This document shows positions 31,562 through 43,335 of a stretch of DNA of 64,000 bases, piece by piece. The notes beneath the pieces are model-generated. The model made no database searches, was not told where the DNA came from, and saw only the letters and a program-made list of their open reading frames with translations. Every line of letters starts with the position of its first letter. The stretch's first letter is position 1. This stretch comes from Archivesica marissinica (Eukaryota > Mollusca > Bivalvia > Venerida > Vesicomyidae), in assembly GCA_014843695.1 (NCBI GenBank), contig CM026397.1:51632101-51696100 (forward strand), given 5' to 3'. Made by a program: the position numbers and the translations under genes.

Positions 31562-32269
31562 AACTATGCAAATCAGGAGGAAATCTTCATGTCTGATCAA
31601 TTTAACAGGCAGGAAGTGATGTATTTGCATAATACGTATAAAAAATGTCTTTCGATGAAATGGTAAAAGTGTAGAAGTGCTTAATATAAAGATGAGCGAC
31701 ATTTTTCGACACCGGAGAAACGTGGGATATATTTCTGGATGCCGTTTGTGGAGTGTGCTCAATGACTGCATGTCACAGACTGTAAGTAGCAGAGTGTGAT
31801 GTGACAGTGAGATGTACGTAGACAAGTACAAGCGTCGACTAAACACGTGCATTTGGACGAAGGGAAATCTAAACGTGACTGTTTGTTGCTAAGTAAACAA
31901 GCAAGCAGTGTTTGGATAAACGTACAATGTGATCAACAGATACATTTGGACCAAGACAAAAAATAACACGACTGTTTGTTGCTATGTATACAAGCATGCA
32001 GTGTTTGTCCAAAATGTGGAGATAAAAGTAAAATGTGATCAACACATACTTTTGGATGAAGGGAAAAACTAAACAAATATGTAGTGTTTGTCCAAAATGT
32101 GGAGATAAAAGTAAAATGTGATCAATGGAAACCAGAGTGTTTCACGCCAAATAAGATGAAACGGTACATTGTCAAACAAACAGGCAGAGCTGTGATGCAA
32201 AACTTGCTCATTTATGACTTCGGAAAAACCCTGCGAGAATAATATAAATAGTGCAGGGTAACATGTGAT

Positions 32270-32705
32270 AGAGCAATATATTGTAACTATGGGCGATATA
32301 TTGTAACTATGGGCGATATATTGTAACTATGGGCGATATATTGTAACTATGGGCGATATATTGTAACTATGGGCGATATATTGTAACTATGGGCGATATA
32401 TTGTAACTATGGGCGATATATTGTAACTATGGGCGATATATTGTAACTATGGGCGATATATTGTAACTATGGGCGATATATTGTAACTATGGGCGATATA
32501 TTGTAACTATGGGCGATATATTGTAACTATGGGCGATATATTGTAACTTCGGGCAATATATTGTAACTATGGGCGATATATTGTAACTATGGGCGATATA
32601 TTGTAACTATGGGCGATATATTGTAACTTCGGGCAATATATTGTAACTATGGGCGATATATTGTAACTTCGGGCAATATATTGTAACTATGGGCAATATA
32701 TTGAA
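32270..32705. repeat. 20 bp tandem repeat in the predicted 3' UTR, about 21 copies
   Basis: Unit GGGCGATATATTGTAACTAT, nearly perfect; a few copies read AACTTCGGGCAATATA. High identity suggests recent expansion. Confidence 0.95.
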
Positions 32706-32714
32706 ATTAGTCCC

Positions 32715-32720
32715 AATAAA
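32715..32720 (+). promoter_or_regulatory. Candidate poly(A) signal AATAAA of the kinase gene
   Basis: First canonical AATAAA after the stop codon, followed by a GTGTTCCTTTTTC GT/T-rich stretch typical of a downstream element. A second AATAAA at 33254 could serve as an alternative. Confidence 0.6.
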
Positions 32721-32740
32721 CGCACCAAGTGTTCCTTTTT

Positions 32741-33620
32741 CATTATTTAATAGGCATTTACTTAAAACAGGAGCAATAGGTACATGAAATACGGTAGTAT
32801 ATCGGTGGTATTGCTCAAACTGCCGTCTATGAAATCATTTGCCTAATATTATATTTGTTGCTATGCAATAGCAAGATGCTCATTCGTAGATGCGTTTTGC
32901 ACAATTTATGTTCATGATTCTGTTGAGAGAAATATAAATGCTGCTCTTGTGACATCATTAACATTTCATTATTATCAAGCAAAATGTGATAGAGCATTGA
33001 TACTCAAACCGTGGATCATACCAAGTATTAAGGGGGAACAACTGTGAATACCGGTAACCGAATGTTGGGTGTTTATAGATTAGGATGTGTGGCGTGAATA
33101 TCTAACGAGTGTCTACTTGTGTATGTGCTGGGGTTTTTTCCCCAGTAAAACCACGTTACCATTGGTAATTAAATTCCTTGGGATTGGTTTGATTTTTTAC
33201 GAAGCCTATTAGAAGTTGTGGTGCAGGATAGCAACAGAATATGATGCTTCCAGAATAAAACTGATGATCCACGCCGCCCGAATCAACACAAGTTTACTGT
33301 GAAAAGTTGATAGAAACGCACAAAAATCCATAAAAACATCAGTAATTTAACTACCGTGTATTTTAATGTTTCTTGTTTCTACCGTGCAGTAATGTTTATT
33401 TTATTGGTCATATGCTACAGGTTAAATTGTGTTCTGTATTTTTTAGTTTTAATGAAAGAATGGTATCTTTATATTTAAGAATTTGCATAATTTATGCACA
33501 ATGGGGAAAATGCAAATGTTGTTCTGTAGTTACTTGAAGGAAACCTCAATGGGTTGGTGTATTTTATTGATGTACACTGTATACTGTATAGATATGCTGT
33601 ATAATATATGTACTGTACAT
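32741..33620. other. Intergenic AT-rich DNA
   Basis: No gene seen. A short perfect stem CTGGGG-TTTTTT-CCCCAG lies near 33129. Confidence 0.5.
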
Positions 33621-33624
33621 ATAT

Positions 33625-34125
33625 ACTAGCATATATACACATTTATTGTGAATGACATGACCTTGACACTAGCATATATACATGTATATATATATATTTA
33701 TTGTGAATGTCATGACCTTGACACTAGCATATATATATACATTTATTGTGAATGTCATGACCTTGACACTAGCATATATATATACATTTATTGTGAATGA
33801 CATGACTTTGACACTAGCATATATATACATTTATTGTGAATGACATGACCTTGACACTAGCATATATGTACATTCATTGTGAATGACATGACCTTGACAC
33901 TAGCATATATATGTACATTTATCGTGAATGTCATGACCTTGACACTATCATATATATACATTTATCGTGAATGTCATGACCTTGACACTAGCATATATGT
34001 ACATTTATCGTGAATGTCATGACTTTGACACTAGCATATATGTACATTTATCGTGAATGTCATGACCTTGACACTAGCATATATGTACATTTATCGTGAA
34101 TGTCATGACCTTGACACTAGCATTT
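33625..34125. repeat. About 45 bp minisatellite, 11 copies
   Basis: Unit ACTAGCATATATATACATTT plus ATTGTGAATGTCATGACCTTGAC; length varies with the TA run (GCATATATGTACATT variants). Confidence 0.93.
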
Positions 34126-34281
34126 ATTTCATTGCTGTTATGATTTGTGACAGAGAAATGGAGTTGCGAAGAGAGCCAAGTGAAAAAACACTATCCTAGT
34201 CAAAACTAGATTATAATTATATGTTTCAACAATGTTCAAGTACCGTAATAATGGTTTACAAATTGGATTTTTTTACTGCAA

Positions 34282-34590
34282 AACTTGGTGTGTGTGTTTT
34301 ACGTTTATTTATTGTTGCTACCGGTTGCCCATATGAGCAACACCTCCTGAAGAGATTAGTCAATTTAGATTTTTGGAGGATAGTGCAATGATACAGAGAG
34401 AGACCCATTCCAGTCTCCTCTGGTTTTTTACGTGCACGGTGTACAGTACCAACACAAGACCTCGGTCTAAAGTCCCATCTGAAAGACTGTTAATTTTATA
34501 AGGGTCAGACGGGGGAGCGAACCTGCGATCCCTGGATTACCAGTCCAGCGTGTTTTCACTGGACTACAGATCCGTCTGTGCATAACTTGG
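34282..34590 (-). mobile_element. tRNA-SINE family 1 copy
   Basis: Complete from GTGTGTTTTACGTTTATTTA to the tRNA-like head ending CAGATCCGTCTG. AACTTGG occurs on both sides (about 34282 and 34586) as a possible short target duplication. Confidence 0.85.
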
Positions 34591-34604
34591 GTAATAAATA
34601 CAAT

Positions 34605-34787
34605 TACAGTCAAACCTGTCTTCAGCAGTCAGTCAAGGGAGTCAGAGAAAGTGGCTGCTTAGCACAGGTGGCTGCTTAATAGAGGTCAAATATATAATAA
34701 AACAACCAATTGGGAATATGTAAACTGGCTGCTTAATACATATTAGCTGCTTAATGGAGGTGACCACTAACACAGGTTTGACTGTAT
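34605..34787 (+). mobile_element. CAGTCAAACCTGT MITE, complete
   Basis: TACAGTCAAACCTGTCTTCA to CACAGGTTTGACTGTA; begins about 15 bp after the SINE. Confidence 0.9.
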
Positions 34788-35515
34788 ACGGTAACAACAT
34801 TTAACCAATCGGTTTGAACAGGAATATAACACAGATGATTATTTATTGGATCTGTGTCGCAGAAAGTTTGTTTGAATGCTCATTGTATTACATTTTTAAA
34901 TGAATTGATTGTTGAAATTTTTCTAGCATTGTGTAGTTGTACCGATGAAACGATATATCAAGGTGTGTGCCTGGAACTGTCTGTATGATTGTCGGCCTGT
35001 TTGAAACACAATATTATATAACTATGTACTCACAGACCAGAAAATCCAAAAATGTTGAGTTTATTTTTATCGATTACTTGACATTATAATTTCGATGTCT
35101 ACATGGCTTAGGTATGAGCGAGTCACGATTATTAAATACTATAAAATGATTACCTTTGGATTCAGTGTATTTGGAATGCTATATATAGCGTACCATGTTT
35201 ATGTTGAGGTAAGAACACTAACATAATGCAGTTTCTTTATTTTATATTTATGTACAGAGAAACATTAGTGAGTTACTTCCCTTGAATACTACTAAAGAAG
35301 GATAGGTCTTCTTAATTGGTTTCCTAATTTGTTTGACAACTATTGGGATTTCTTTATGCTTTCCAATGAATGATAGAGTTTTCTCATTGAAACAAAACAT
35401 CTTACACCGCTTTGAAACAGTGACGAATGGCATTTCCTCTGCCACTGGTTGTGTTAGATCTGCGCTGTTAGATGTACTGTTTGTATTTTAGCTATTTTCT
35501 GACTATGGACGTTCA
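34788..35515. other. Anonymous AT-rich DNA
   Basis: No feature beyond a 65-codon - strand open frame (35248-35445) without recognisable motifs. Confidence 0.45.
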
Positions 35516-35520
35516 CACTA

Positions 35521-35732
35521 ACAGAAGTGGTTGTGTCACGTAGTGCAATGAGGCTCCAGACAGGGCAGTGGTTGTGTAACGTAGTGCAATGAGGCTCCAG
35601 ACAGGGCAGTGGTCGTGTCACGTAGTGCAATGAGGCTCCAGACAGGGCAGTGGTCGTGTCACGTAGTGCAATGAGGCTCCAGACAGGGCAGTGGTCGTGT
35701 CACGTAGTGCAATGAGGCTCCAGACAGGGGCA
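35521..35732. repeat. 41 bp minisatellite, 5 copies
   Basis: Unit GCAGTGGTCGTGTCACGTAG plus TGCAATGAGGCTCCAGACAGG, nearly identical copies. Confidence 0.95.
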
Positions 35733-35829
35733 GTTAAAATTAATCAAATTTGATAACAACTATTATATTAGCCAAAGTCATTGGAAATCACGAAGAAATA
35801 AAATCCTGTCTTACACTAACAAGCCCAAA

Positions 35830-35975
35830 TATCCTATCTATCTATTTCCTTTAATGTCGAACCCCTCGCGGGGATGTAGACATGTTGCGCGTCAAAAACT
35901 GCAAAGAAGTTAAAAGTATGAGTAGTTAAAAGCATAATTTAAGAAAGTAATAAAAAATAAGTAAAAGTTTAAAAG
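35830..35975 (-). mobile_element. LINE family 2, 3' end only
   Basis: On the - strand ends in (ATAG) repeats after the UTR block CCGCGAGGGGTTCGACATTA. Shares TCAAAAACTGCAAAGAAGTT and AAAAGTTTAAAAGC with 44930 and 51180. 5' truncated, as usual for LINEs. Confidence 0.8.
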
Positions 35976-36826
35976 CTATAGTTTATTGATTTGATTTAAC
36001 CATAATTTATTGCATGTAGGCCTATAATACATTCGACAATATAATATTACATACGAGCATGAATCAGATGTGAAATAAGTTAACAGATTATAAGGCACAT
36101 ATAAACATTTGTGTAACATAGCAAAAGGGCCGGGCCACAAGTTATAACCAACATTTGAAAACGGCCCTTCCCAATAATCAAACTTTATTTTAACAAAATG
36201 TGCAACATCGTCTCATTACTATCAATTATACTTTATCTATGTTGATATTGATTAACTGGAAACTAATATACCTAAATTTTCGAAATTTGATAGGTCGGTA
36301 ATGTTAATTTTAAAGACGAAAATGAGAAATAGAAAGATAAAGGATTCAAAAATAAAAACTATTTTCATAAATCCATCAATAATTTAATGAAAAGAAGTTA
36401 GTAAAATGAAACAATAGGGAAAATGTGGAAATGTGAGTTTATTGATATGTATAATTATCTAGTGCATAAGTGTTAGAAAGAAAACAACGTGTAAAGACTT
36501 AAACTCAACAAAATGGTACAAAATTCTTTATAATAAATGGTATGGTTTGTGAAATAACCATTTTGTATATTTTTTAAAGAAATTAAATCCTACAACGGTT
36601 ACTCATCATAACGCCATTTGCTCATTGAAATATGCACGTTGAATCTGTAAGCTGTGTATCGTGTACATGTCCCAATGTAAATTTGTTTGTTAATTAATTT
36701 CTTTGTAAATATGAGGGAAAACGCGACAAACATATTACTTTCTGGTTCTTCACAATTTTGTAAATATAATTTTATAATAGATATTCTGATTCAGGTCATG
36801 CAACTGTTTAAAGAAATAATTATTGT
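35976..36826. other. Anonymous AT-rich DNA
   Basis: No open frame or repeat recognised. Confidence 0.5.
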
Positions 36827-37070
36827 TTAACCCTTTCAACACCACATACCTCTAAATTGGCTTACAAATAAGTGTAGATCCAGATGAGCCGGCTCATGAC
36901 GAGCCGTCTCATCAGGATCTGCACTTTTTTCAAGTAATATAACTATTTTTAGAATTTTTTTTACCCATTTTGATAAATGAACTGATCCAAATGTAATTTT
37001 GTTATTAATTTATTGGTCTAAAAATATCGTGGACCAGTCCATGTCAGTTACTTGGTGTTGAATGGGTTAA
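36827..37070 (+). mobile_element. TTAA MITE family A, complete
   Basis: TTAA at 36827-36830 and 37067-37070; hairpin intact with CATGACG centre. Confidence 0.92.
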
Positions 37071-37548
37071 AGTCACACGGACGTCTAGGGAGATATGACG
37101 ACTCTCCCGCCATTCCTGAGCAATATTTCAGACACGGACGAACGGACGAACACCTGGTTAGTTTATTTAAAACATAGTTTATTTCAAACAATGATATAAC
37201 ATATACAAATGTACAATTTACACACATATTTACAGACATGTATGAAAAAGGATTAGAGCCGAAAGCCGAAATATCTTTATTTCATACGATGTACCGGTAA
37301 TGCTGCTTTAAAGAAATAATTATTGTTAACCAGATTTTCTTTTCTTGAATTAATAAACTAGATTACAAAAGCTGGATATAAAAGCATATATTGCTTTGGT
37401 AAGCCACCATTTGTAAAGTTGGTGATGATTTTATTAAATAAATGGTCATAATAAAAGGGAGGTAATTTACAAATAGTAATTTCACAAATATAAGTTCATT
37501 TGATCTGTCCTAAAAATTAAAACTGGAAATACAATGCAATAATCTCCT

Positions 37549-37771
37549 TTAACCCTTTCAACACTACAGACCTAAATAGGCTTGCAAAAAGTGTAGATCC
37601 AGATGAACCGTCTCATCAGGATCTGCACTTTTTGCCAGTAATATTGCTATTTTTAGACAAAATGACCCATTTTTATAAATGAATTGGTCCAAATATAATT
37701 TTCTATTAATTTATTGATCTAAAAATATTGTGCACCAGTCCATGTCAGTTACTTGGTGCTGAATGGGTTAA
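37549..37771 (+). mobile_element. TTAA MITE family A, hairpin-deleted
   Basis: Termini intact on TTAA; the hairpin is reduced to GATGAACCGTCTCATC, another independent loss of the palindromic centre. Confidence 0.9.
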
Positions 37772-37874
37772 TCATCCGCTTCTTAGAATATCTCGATACG
37801 CAACAAAATTAAGCTGTAAAAATACTCTGATGTAAAAATCTAGAAATAACTATTTACATCATCTCATTTGTTAT

Positions 37875-38110
37875 CTACAGTTTTTATTTAAATTTAAGTC
37901 TATTTAACATCGCTACCAAGTTGTCCATTTGAGCGACTGGCAGTTTACCTAACAACAACTTTCCTGGGCAGGCTACGGCGGTTAACCAGCACTTGGTGCA
38001 CCAACCTCCGTAAGAAACTGCCAACTTTTTAAATATAAAGAGACACGGGTCTGAGCAGGGCTCAAACCCGTGACCTTCAGTGATGATGGGTTACAGTGAT
38101 ATACATAGAT
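37875..38110 (-). mobile_element. tRNA-SINE family 2 copy
   Basis: Reverse orientation: TTTAACATCGCTACCAAGTT, AACTTTCCTGGGCAGGCTAC, GGTGCACCAACCTCCGTAAG, box B complement GGGCTCAAACCCGTGACC. The far tRNA 5' part is cut off. Confidence 0.85.
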
Positions 38111-38261
38111 CATGATCTTCACTTACCTTTATTTGTATTTCTTCATTATATTATATATAGAATATTGTCTCATACTTAATCTGATCTCATTCCTTGTATC
38201 TCTCATTTTACTACCTTAGGGTACCATACTGTATTTGTGGGGAGAAACAATGTTGTAGGTT

Positions 38262-38475
38262 TTTACGGCCAAAGTCTGTAGGTTCGAATCCCACTGGGGG
38301 TGTCAAATTCTTTCATGTGAAGAAGCTTATCCAGCTGGCTTGCAGAGGTTACAGTGGTTCTACCAGTGTGCCTGTGAAAAACGTCTGAGGGAAACCTAGG
38401 GTCTTCCTCCACCAATAATAGCTGGAGAGTTAGTGCGACATTTATTCCAAAATGACAAATAAACAAACTTTTCGG
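38262..38475 (+). mobile_element. SINE family 4 copy
   Basis: CGGCCAAAGTCTGTAGGTTC, GAATCCCACTGGGGGTGTC, TTTCATGTGAAGAAGCTTAT, GTCTTCCTCCACCAATAATA. Confidence 0.82.
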
Positions 38476-40505
38476 CCAAAGTAAATATATGCAACTTTTC
38501 ATACACACAGACACATCCCCAGTGCTCAATGGATGTACGTACCTTTGCAATTATTTCAAATTTAGAACAAATGAAATCTATGAATTTTTCGGTATTTCCT
38601 GGAAATAAATTTGAGTGGTGTTATACAAACCATTTGTTAAGCAATCTAGCAATTTAATGTGGCCAATGATATACCTAGACATGTATTTAATTGTTTCTGT
38701 GTTAGTTTAATTTAAATTTCTTTCAATATCTGCTCATTTCATCCATTTCTCTTTTCATCCATTTCTCTTTTTTATTCATAATTGTTTTTTTTCATCAAAC
38801 TTGAAAAGTTTGTTTATCTGATGCATGAGCCGATGATTCCGAGATTATTGTGAGAGAGGTGCGTGTGCAATGTATATAGGTGAAGTACGGTACATTCTAA
38901 TAAACCCATCCATGAAACAGAAATCCTCGATTCTGTGAATGTTGAATGAATGCTGTTATTTTGTAAGAGATAGATTTTCATTACACAATTCGTAATAATA
39001 ATTTTTTATTATAATAAATATAATAACTACCGTAGTGGTTTCGAGTATTTTTCGCGTAATTTCGAATGGGAACCAATACGTCCCCCCCTCCCAAATGATT
39101 AGATGAGAGGCTACTAATAGGGGTTGTGATTCCAGCAGGGAAGATTGTTTTGGTTTCACATCTCATATATTTATTTCGATGTAAATGAGTGTGGAACCAA
39201 TAGTTTTAGTCCTGTTTAGGCCTATATGACCTGAACCATATTGATGCAGCTTAAAGTTCAACTAAACAACGAATTGTATCTAGGCATATGATATTTTTGG
39301 GCCTTACACAAACTGTAAGGAAGCTGTGCCATTTTTAGCCATGACACATACCACACATACCCTGTGATAATGTTTGGGCCTTGCACAAGCATAATAAGGC
39401 CCATGATATATTTGGCATTGCGCATAAAATAATAAGGCCTGTGATATGTTCTGGAATTGTGCATGGCATAATAAGAACTTTAGTTGATTTATGAGGCATT
39501 GTGTAGCCAAAACAACTCCTGATATAGAAATGGGCTATATGGCAGGATTACATTCTACCTCTAAGAAACAAAGGACCGTGTATTATTTTGTCAGTTAATT
39601 ACTTTTTGAGTCTTTCTTTGAGACTTTAGAATGGGGACCAAAACAAGATGATTAACGGTTGACATAATATTCATATGATGATTTTAAGCTAAGCTGTCGT
39701 TGTTTTTACCATTTTCTTTTAAAGAAGATGCATTTGATTATTTCAGTTTGCAAAGCAGCGCCTATGGAAGCACATATAGGATATGGAACTATTTATTACC
39801 AGTAGGTTTTGCATTTGCCCGCAATCGGATTTGTATGCATACTCGGAATGGCTTTGTGTGTGCACGCGCAATATGTTTTGCATGCCCAAGCAATCGGTCT
39901 TGTGTGGGCATGTGAAACCGATTACGTGCGCACGCAAATTCTTTGTAGTAAAAAATATTTCCAGGTCCTATCTGTGTGTCTCTGTACCAGCCAGATTCTC
40001 ACAGAGAATTAGCATTGCTCGCTGGCTGATAAAAGTAACAAAAGTACGATTTTACAGTTTGAAGTATTGTGCAAAATGTGAAATCATTTATATCGAGTTA
40101 CTTTTAGTTGCTGTTGGTGCGACTTACCACAAATTAGCCAATTATTCGATTCAGTTGAAATGGTCGCTAATTTAATGTTGTCGCCTCCCCCACCCCTCGT
40201 TTTTTTTTTACCAATTCTGCACCCCAAAATTATTATTTTCGTACAAAATTGCAGAAACAAATCTGTATATATGTGTATATTTGAAATGATGTTTTTCATG
40301 ACTGAGTATTTCTTAATATCTGTTGAGATGATTGATTTATGATAAGTTGATGATTGCGTTATGTTCTTATGCTATTTTGTTAATGTATGATTTTCTTTAT
40401 TTTAGAGAAACTACAATAATGATTATGAAATGAAAAAGGGATTTTCAAGATCTTGAAATAAAGACATAAAAGAATTAAAATATGTATTCTTTGTTTTATA
40501 AATCC
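38476..40505. other. Two kilobases without a recognised feature
   Basis: Several short open frames on both strands at 38956-39510 and 39700-40175 lack motifs and splice context. 39815-39935 is rich in alternating purine-pyrimidine (GTGTGTGCACGCGCAATATG, GTGCGCACGC). I would not call a gene here. Confidence 0.45.
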
Positions 40506-40902
40506 ATATAAACTAGGGATGGCAACGTATATTCGAATATTTGCTCGAACGTCCGAATATCCGAATACTATTCCAGTATTCGAATATTCAGATTTTTTTT
40601 TTATATTGTCCTAAAAAATTCCACCTGCTCAGTCACACGTTTGCTTGAATCGCTCTGAGAATAAGAAAACTGCTAGGTGTAATCTAAGCAAATTGGATTT
40701 AACATATTCAGGTAGAATATCAATCTGAATAATCATTTGAAGAAGATGACGTTTATGTGTATAACAGAAATTAGGTTTGGCAATTTTTTATAAGAGTTAG
40801 TGATTTTGAGTTTTTGATAGAATTCTATCGAATATTCGAATACCTTCCCGACCGAATATTCGAATAGTATAATCGCTATTCATTGCCATCCCTAATATAA
40901 AG
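40506..40902. mobile_element. hAT-type MITE with 8 bp target duplication
   Basis: Ends TAGGGATGGCAA (40514) and TTGCCATCCCTA (ending 40894) are perfect inverted repeats. ATATAAAC on the left and ATATAAAG on the right give an 8 bp duplication with one mismatch, as expected for hAT elements. The 381 bp body is full of CGAATATTCGAAT palindromes and has no coding capacity. Confidence 0.92.
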
Positions 40903-40909
40903 TTATCCA

Positions 40910-41215
40910 TTTCAGCGAGGGATATTGTTTTGGTGTCGTCCATCCACCTGTCCGCACACCCGGGTACTTAATGGCTAGGAGAACAATAGATCTGGTGGTC
41001 TAGGGTTAGCGGCTATGCGGCTATCAAAATGTTTAACTTGGCTAATAGAACAAAGGAGAGAACAATGGGGTAGCCACTTAAACAGTGTGGTGGTGCACGT
41101 TCACTTTTCATGTGGATCGGTCCAGTAACACCAGAGTTATTGCCCTTTAATTGAATACAAATCCACACATTTGTCCGTCCAGCACCAGTTTAGCAGGGGA
41201 TATTGAAGAAAGCTT
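40910..41215. mobile_element. Repeat family X copy
   Basis: Contains GCGAGGGATATTGTTTTGG, then CCAGTAACACCAGAGTTATT, GCCCTTTAATTGAATACAAA, TTGTCCGTCCAGCACCAG and GCAGGGGATA. Starts 8 bp after the hAT element's duplication. Confidence 0.6.
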
Positions 41216-41345
41216 TAACAACTTATATTAAGCAATCTCCTTGACTCTGTCGGATCTTGCGACCACCATCCCATCACACATACTTCTGTCTGAGGTTGAT
41301 AGAAGCGAGTGTACTTCAATCACTGCGCTAATCAGACAGCCAATT
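41216..41345 (-). mobile_element. SINE-like fragment with tRNA-like end, family 5
   Basis: GTCGGATCTTGCGACCACCA and CACTGCGCTAATCAGACAGC resemble 47795-47925. The second string complements a tRNA-type head (GCTGTCTGATTAGCGCAGTG). Confidence 0.5.
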
Positions 41346-41877
41346 AGAAAGGCACAGTGAAACTTAGTGCATACAGAGCATGGTGACAACCAAGAGCTAC
41401 TGAAGAGCTACAAAATGATAACCAGTAGATTAGACCAGTCAAATTGTGTGATATATTGAGGGTATTGTGACACAACGTATGGTGAATTTGATGTAGACCC
41501 TGTAATTGTTAAATGTGTAGAAACATCAACACGCGTAAATATTGAGTAACGCGTAAATATTGAGTAAAATGTTGCAGCTTTTTTTTTTTTTTTTTTTAAA
41601 GACGAACATAAATAACCTAGCCCTCAAAACGTGTACGTCGTGGTCAGGGCACGCACTTCATCGAAGGCGTAGGATAATGGGATTCTGGAAGGGTCTCACT
41701 CCTGAGGATACGTGCTGGACTCTCGCTCAAGCCACCATCAGCTGCTCGGATTTCCGTAATGTTACTACACTACTCGAATAATCGCCGGCGACGAGAATAA
41801 AGAAACGCAACCAAAGGCGGACAGTCACGTGGTCATGTTGTGATATCACACACATGAAGTATGAACAGACATTTTTT
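41346..41877. other. Anonymous DNA with a poly(T) run
   Basis: A T run of about 17 at 41580 is followed by 200 bp of GC-richer sequence (to about 41820). On the - strand this would be sequence followed by poly(A), so a retrocopy is possible, but no parent protein is recognised. Confidence 0.35.
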
Positions 41878-42060
41878 TATACAAATTTATTTTAGCTCAA
41901 TTGCGAAACAAGTTATTACAACTTATATTAATCACTCTCGAGACCTCATTCCTGATGGAATCTATCGCCACGAGGTAGAGAGAAGAGGCAACGTGGAATT
42001 TAAATTGCCTAAGGGCACACTCGTAACGGCTCCAGCAGGGCTCGAACTCCAGACCTTCAA
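41878..42060 (-). mobile_element. tRNA-SINE family 3, nearly complete
   Basis: Tail ACAAATTTATTTTAGCTCAA at the left, then TTACAACTTATATTAATCAC, AGAGAGAAGAGGCAACGTGG, and head complement GGCTCCAGCAGGGCTCGAAC at the right. Best copy for defining the segment amplified at 19466 and 27755. Confidence 0.88.
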
Positions 42061-42169
42061 GCAGACATGAACAGACATAGACACCTTGTTACATTTGAAG
42101 AAGCAGATTTAGATGTGTGTTTTGTCTAGTCTGAAGCATGAAACACAATGTAATCGTATGTGAGAATAA

Positions 42170-42325
42170 CACTAATGGTGGCCGAGTGGTTACGGTCGTT
42201 GACTTTAAATCACTTGCCCATGACCGCTGTAGCTTCGAATCCCATTGGGGGTGTTGAATTCTTTCATTTGAGGAAGCTATCCACGTGGCTTACAGATGGT
42301 CGGTGGTTCTACATGGGTGCCTGCA
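42170..42325 (+). mobile_element. SINE family 4 with intact tRNA-like head
   Basis: GGTGGCCGAGTGGTTACGGT, CTTCGAATCCCATTGGGGGT, TTTCATTTGAGGAAGCTATC, GTGGTTCTACATGGGTGCC. The head is Leu/Ser tRNA-like and shows the family's origin. Confidence 0.82.
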
Positions 42326-42449
42326 GAGGGTTGGTTTAAACATATGTATTCATTCATAATGTACAGTACGTATCTCTTGTATACAGAATGAGAATGGATA
42401 TACTCGAAAGCGTAAAGCTTATTGAGATTATCTCCAACAATCCATCTCC

Positions 42450-42565
42450 ATTGCAGAGGATTGGTAGTTCTACCTGGGTGCCCATTTGTGTCAGAAATAC
42501 TTCCCAGAGGGCACCTGGGGTCTTCCCGCACCAATAATAGCTGGAGAGTCGTCATATGACCTAAA
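42450..42565 (+). mobile_element. SINE family 4, 3' part
   Basis: GGATTGGTAGTTCTACCTGG, GTCTTCCCGCACCAATAATA and GCTGGAGAGTCG; probably continues the copy at 42170 after an insertion of about 120 bp. Confidence 0.65.
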
Positions 42566-42624
42566 CTGTATGTGCGATGTGAATAACCCCAAAGTAGGCG
42601 AAGTTCAATTATTCGATTCACTTG

Positions 42625-42850
42625 CCCGTCATCGCTATAACATCGAATTCCACTGTGTGTGTTGAATTATTTCATGTGATGAAGTGATCCAGCTGGTTTT
42701 CTGAATGTCAGAGTTTCTACCCGGGTGTCCGTCCGTCCGTCTGTCCATGCCTGGAATTATGTTCGGCGAGACACCCAGGATCTTCCTCCCCCAATAAGAA
42801 CTGGAAGGACACAAGCTGTTGGTGCGCTGTTAAACTCCAAAAACAAAATG
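42625..42850 (+). mobile_element. SINE family 4, diverged copy
   Basis: CATCGAATTCCACTGTGTGT, ATTTCATGTGATGAAGTGAT, TTTCTACCCGGGTGTCCG, CTTCCTCCCCCAATAAGAAC, tail TTAAACTCCAAAAAC. Confidence 0.75.
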
Positions 42851-43195
42851 CAGAAAAAATCTGTGAAAAAAACTAATATGGCGGTTTCCTGTACTGCATA
42901 AAACGGCATGGTATATGTTTGAACAGCCTCTTTGTTAATCTTGGCACAATGCATACTATAGTGCTTAATGAAATTAACAAAGGTGAATACCATATCCTCA
43001 CACTGGTTATAGTATTTGCGCTTTGGACGAGACAACCACTTTTCGGAGTGAAAACAAACCCTATATCTAGGGATGTCAGTGGTTAACCGGCCGAATGTCC
43101 GCATATTAAAAAAAAATAAACATTTCAACAAATAACTACGGTTGTAGTTAATACTTCGTATTAAAACCCTGATTATCGCACCATCAATTGAGCAC
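42851..43195. other. Anonymous DNA with a hAT-like terminus
   Basis: CTAGGGATGTCAGTGGTTAA at about 43070 resembles a single hAT end; no partner end found. Confidence 0.35.
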
Positions 43196-43335
43196 AGGTG
43201 TGTATTGTGATACAGACAGAGACCTATTACAGAGTCTCCTCTGGTTCTTTTACATGCGCGGTGTAAAGCACCGACATGAGACCTCGGTTTAAAGTCCCAA
43301 CTGAAAGACTGTTAATTCCATTAGGGCCATATGGT
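43196..43335 (-). mobile_element. tRNA-SINE family 1, internal fragment
   Basis: GATACAGACAGAGACCTATT, TTTACATGCGCGGTGTAAAG, GACCTCGGTTTAAAGTCCC, ACTGAAAGACTGTTAATTCC. Both ends missing. Confidence 0.82.

Larger units (their letters stand above)
31562..32740 (+). other. Predicted 3' UTR of the polo-like kinase
   Basis: Runs from the stop to just past AATAAA. It contains about three diverged copies of a roughly 110 bp repeat between 31850 and 32135 (GTGATCAACA, CAGTGTTTGTCCAAAATGTG, GGAGATAAAAGTAAAATGTG) and the 20 bp array at 32270. No long open frame. The UTR end is inferred from the poly(A) signal only. Confidence 0.65.

Noticed and set aside
32270..32705. Pumilio-type sites in the 3' UTR repeat
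   Set aside because: TGTAACTA departs from TGTANATA at an important position, so the match is not good enough to claim.
33120..33150. CTGGGG-T6-CCCCAG stem resembling a bacterial terminator
   Set aside because: The host is eukaryotic and no gene ends nearby in a way that would use it.
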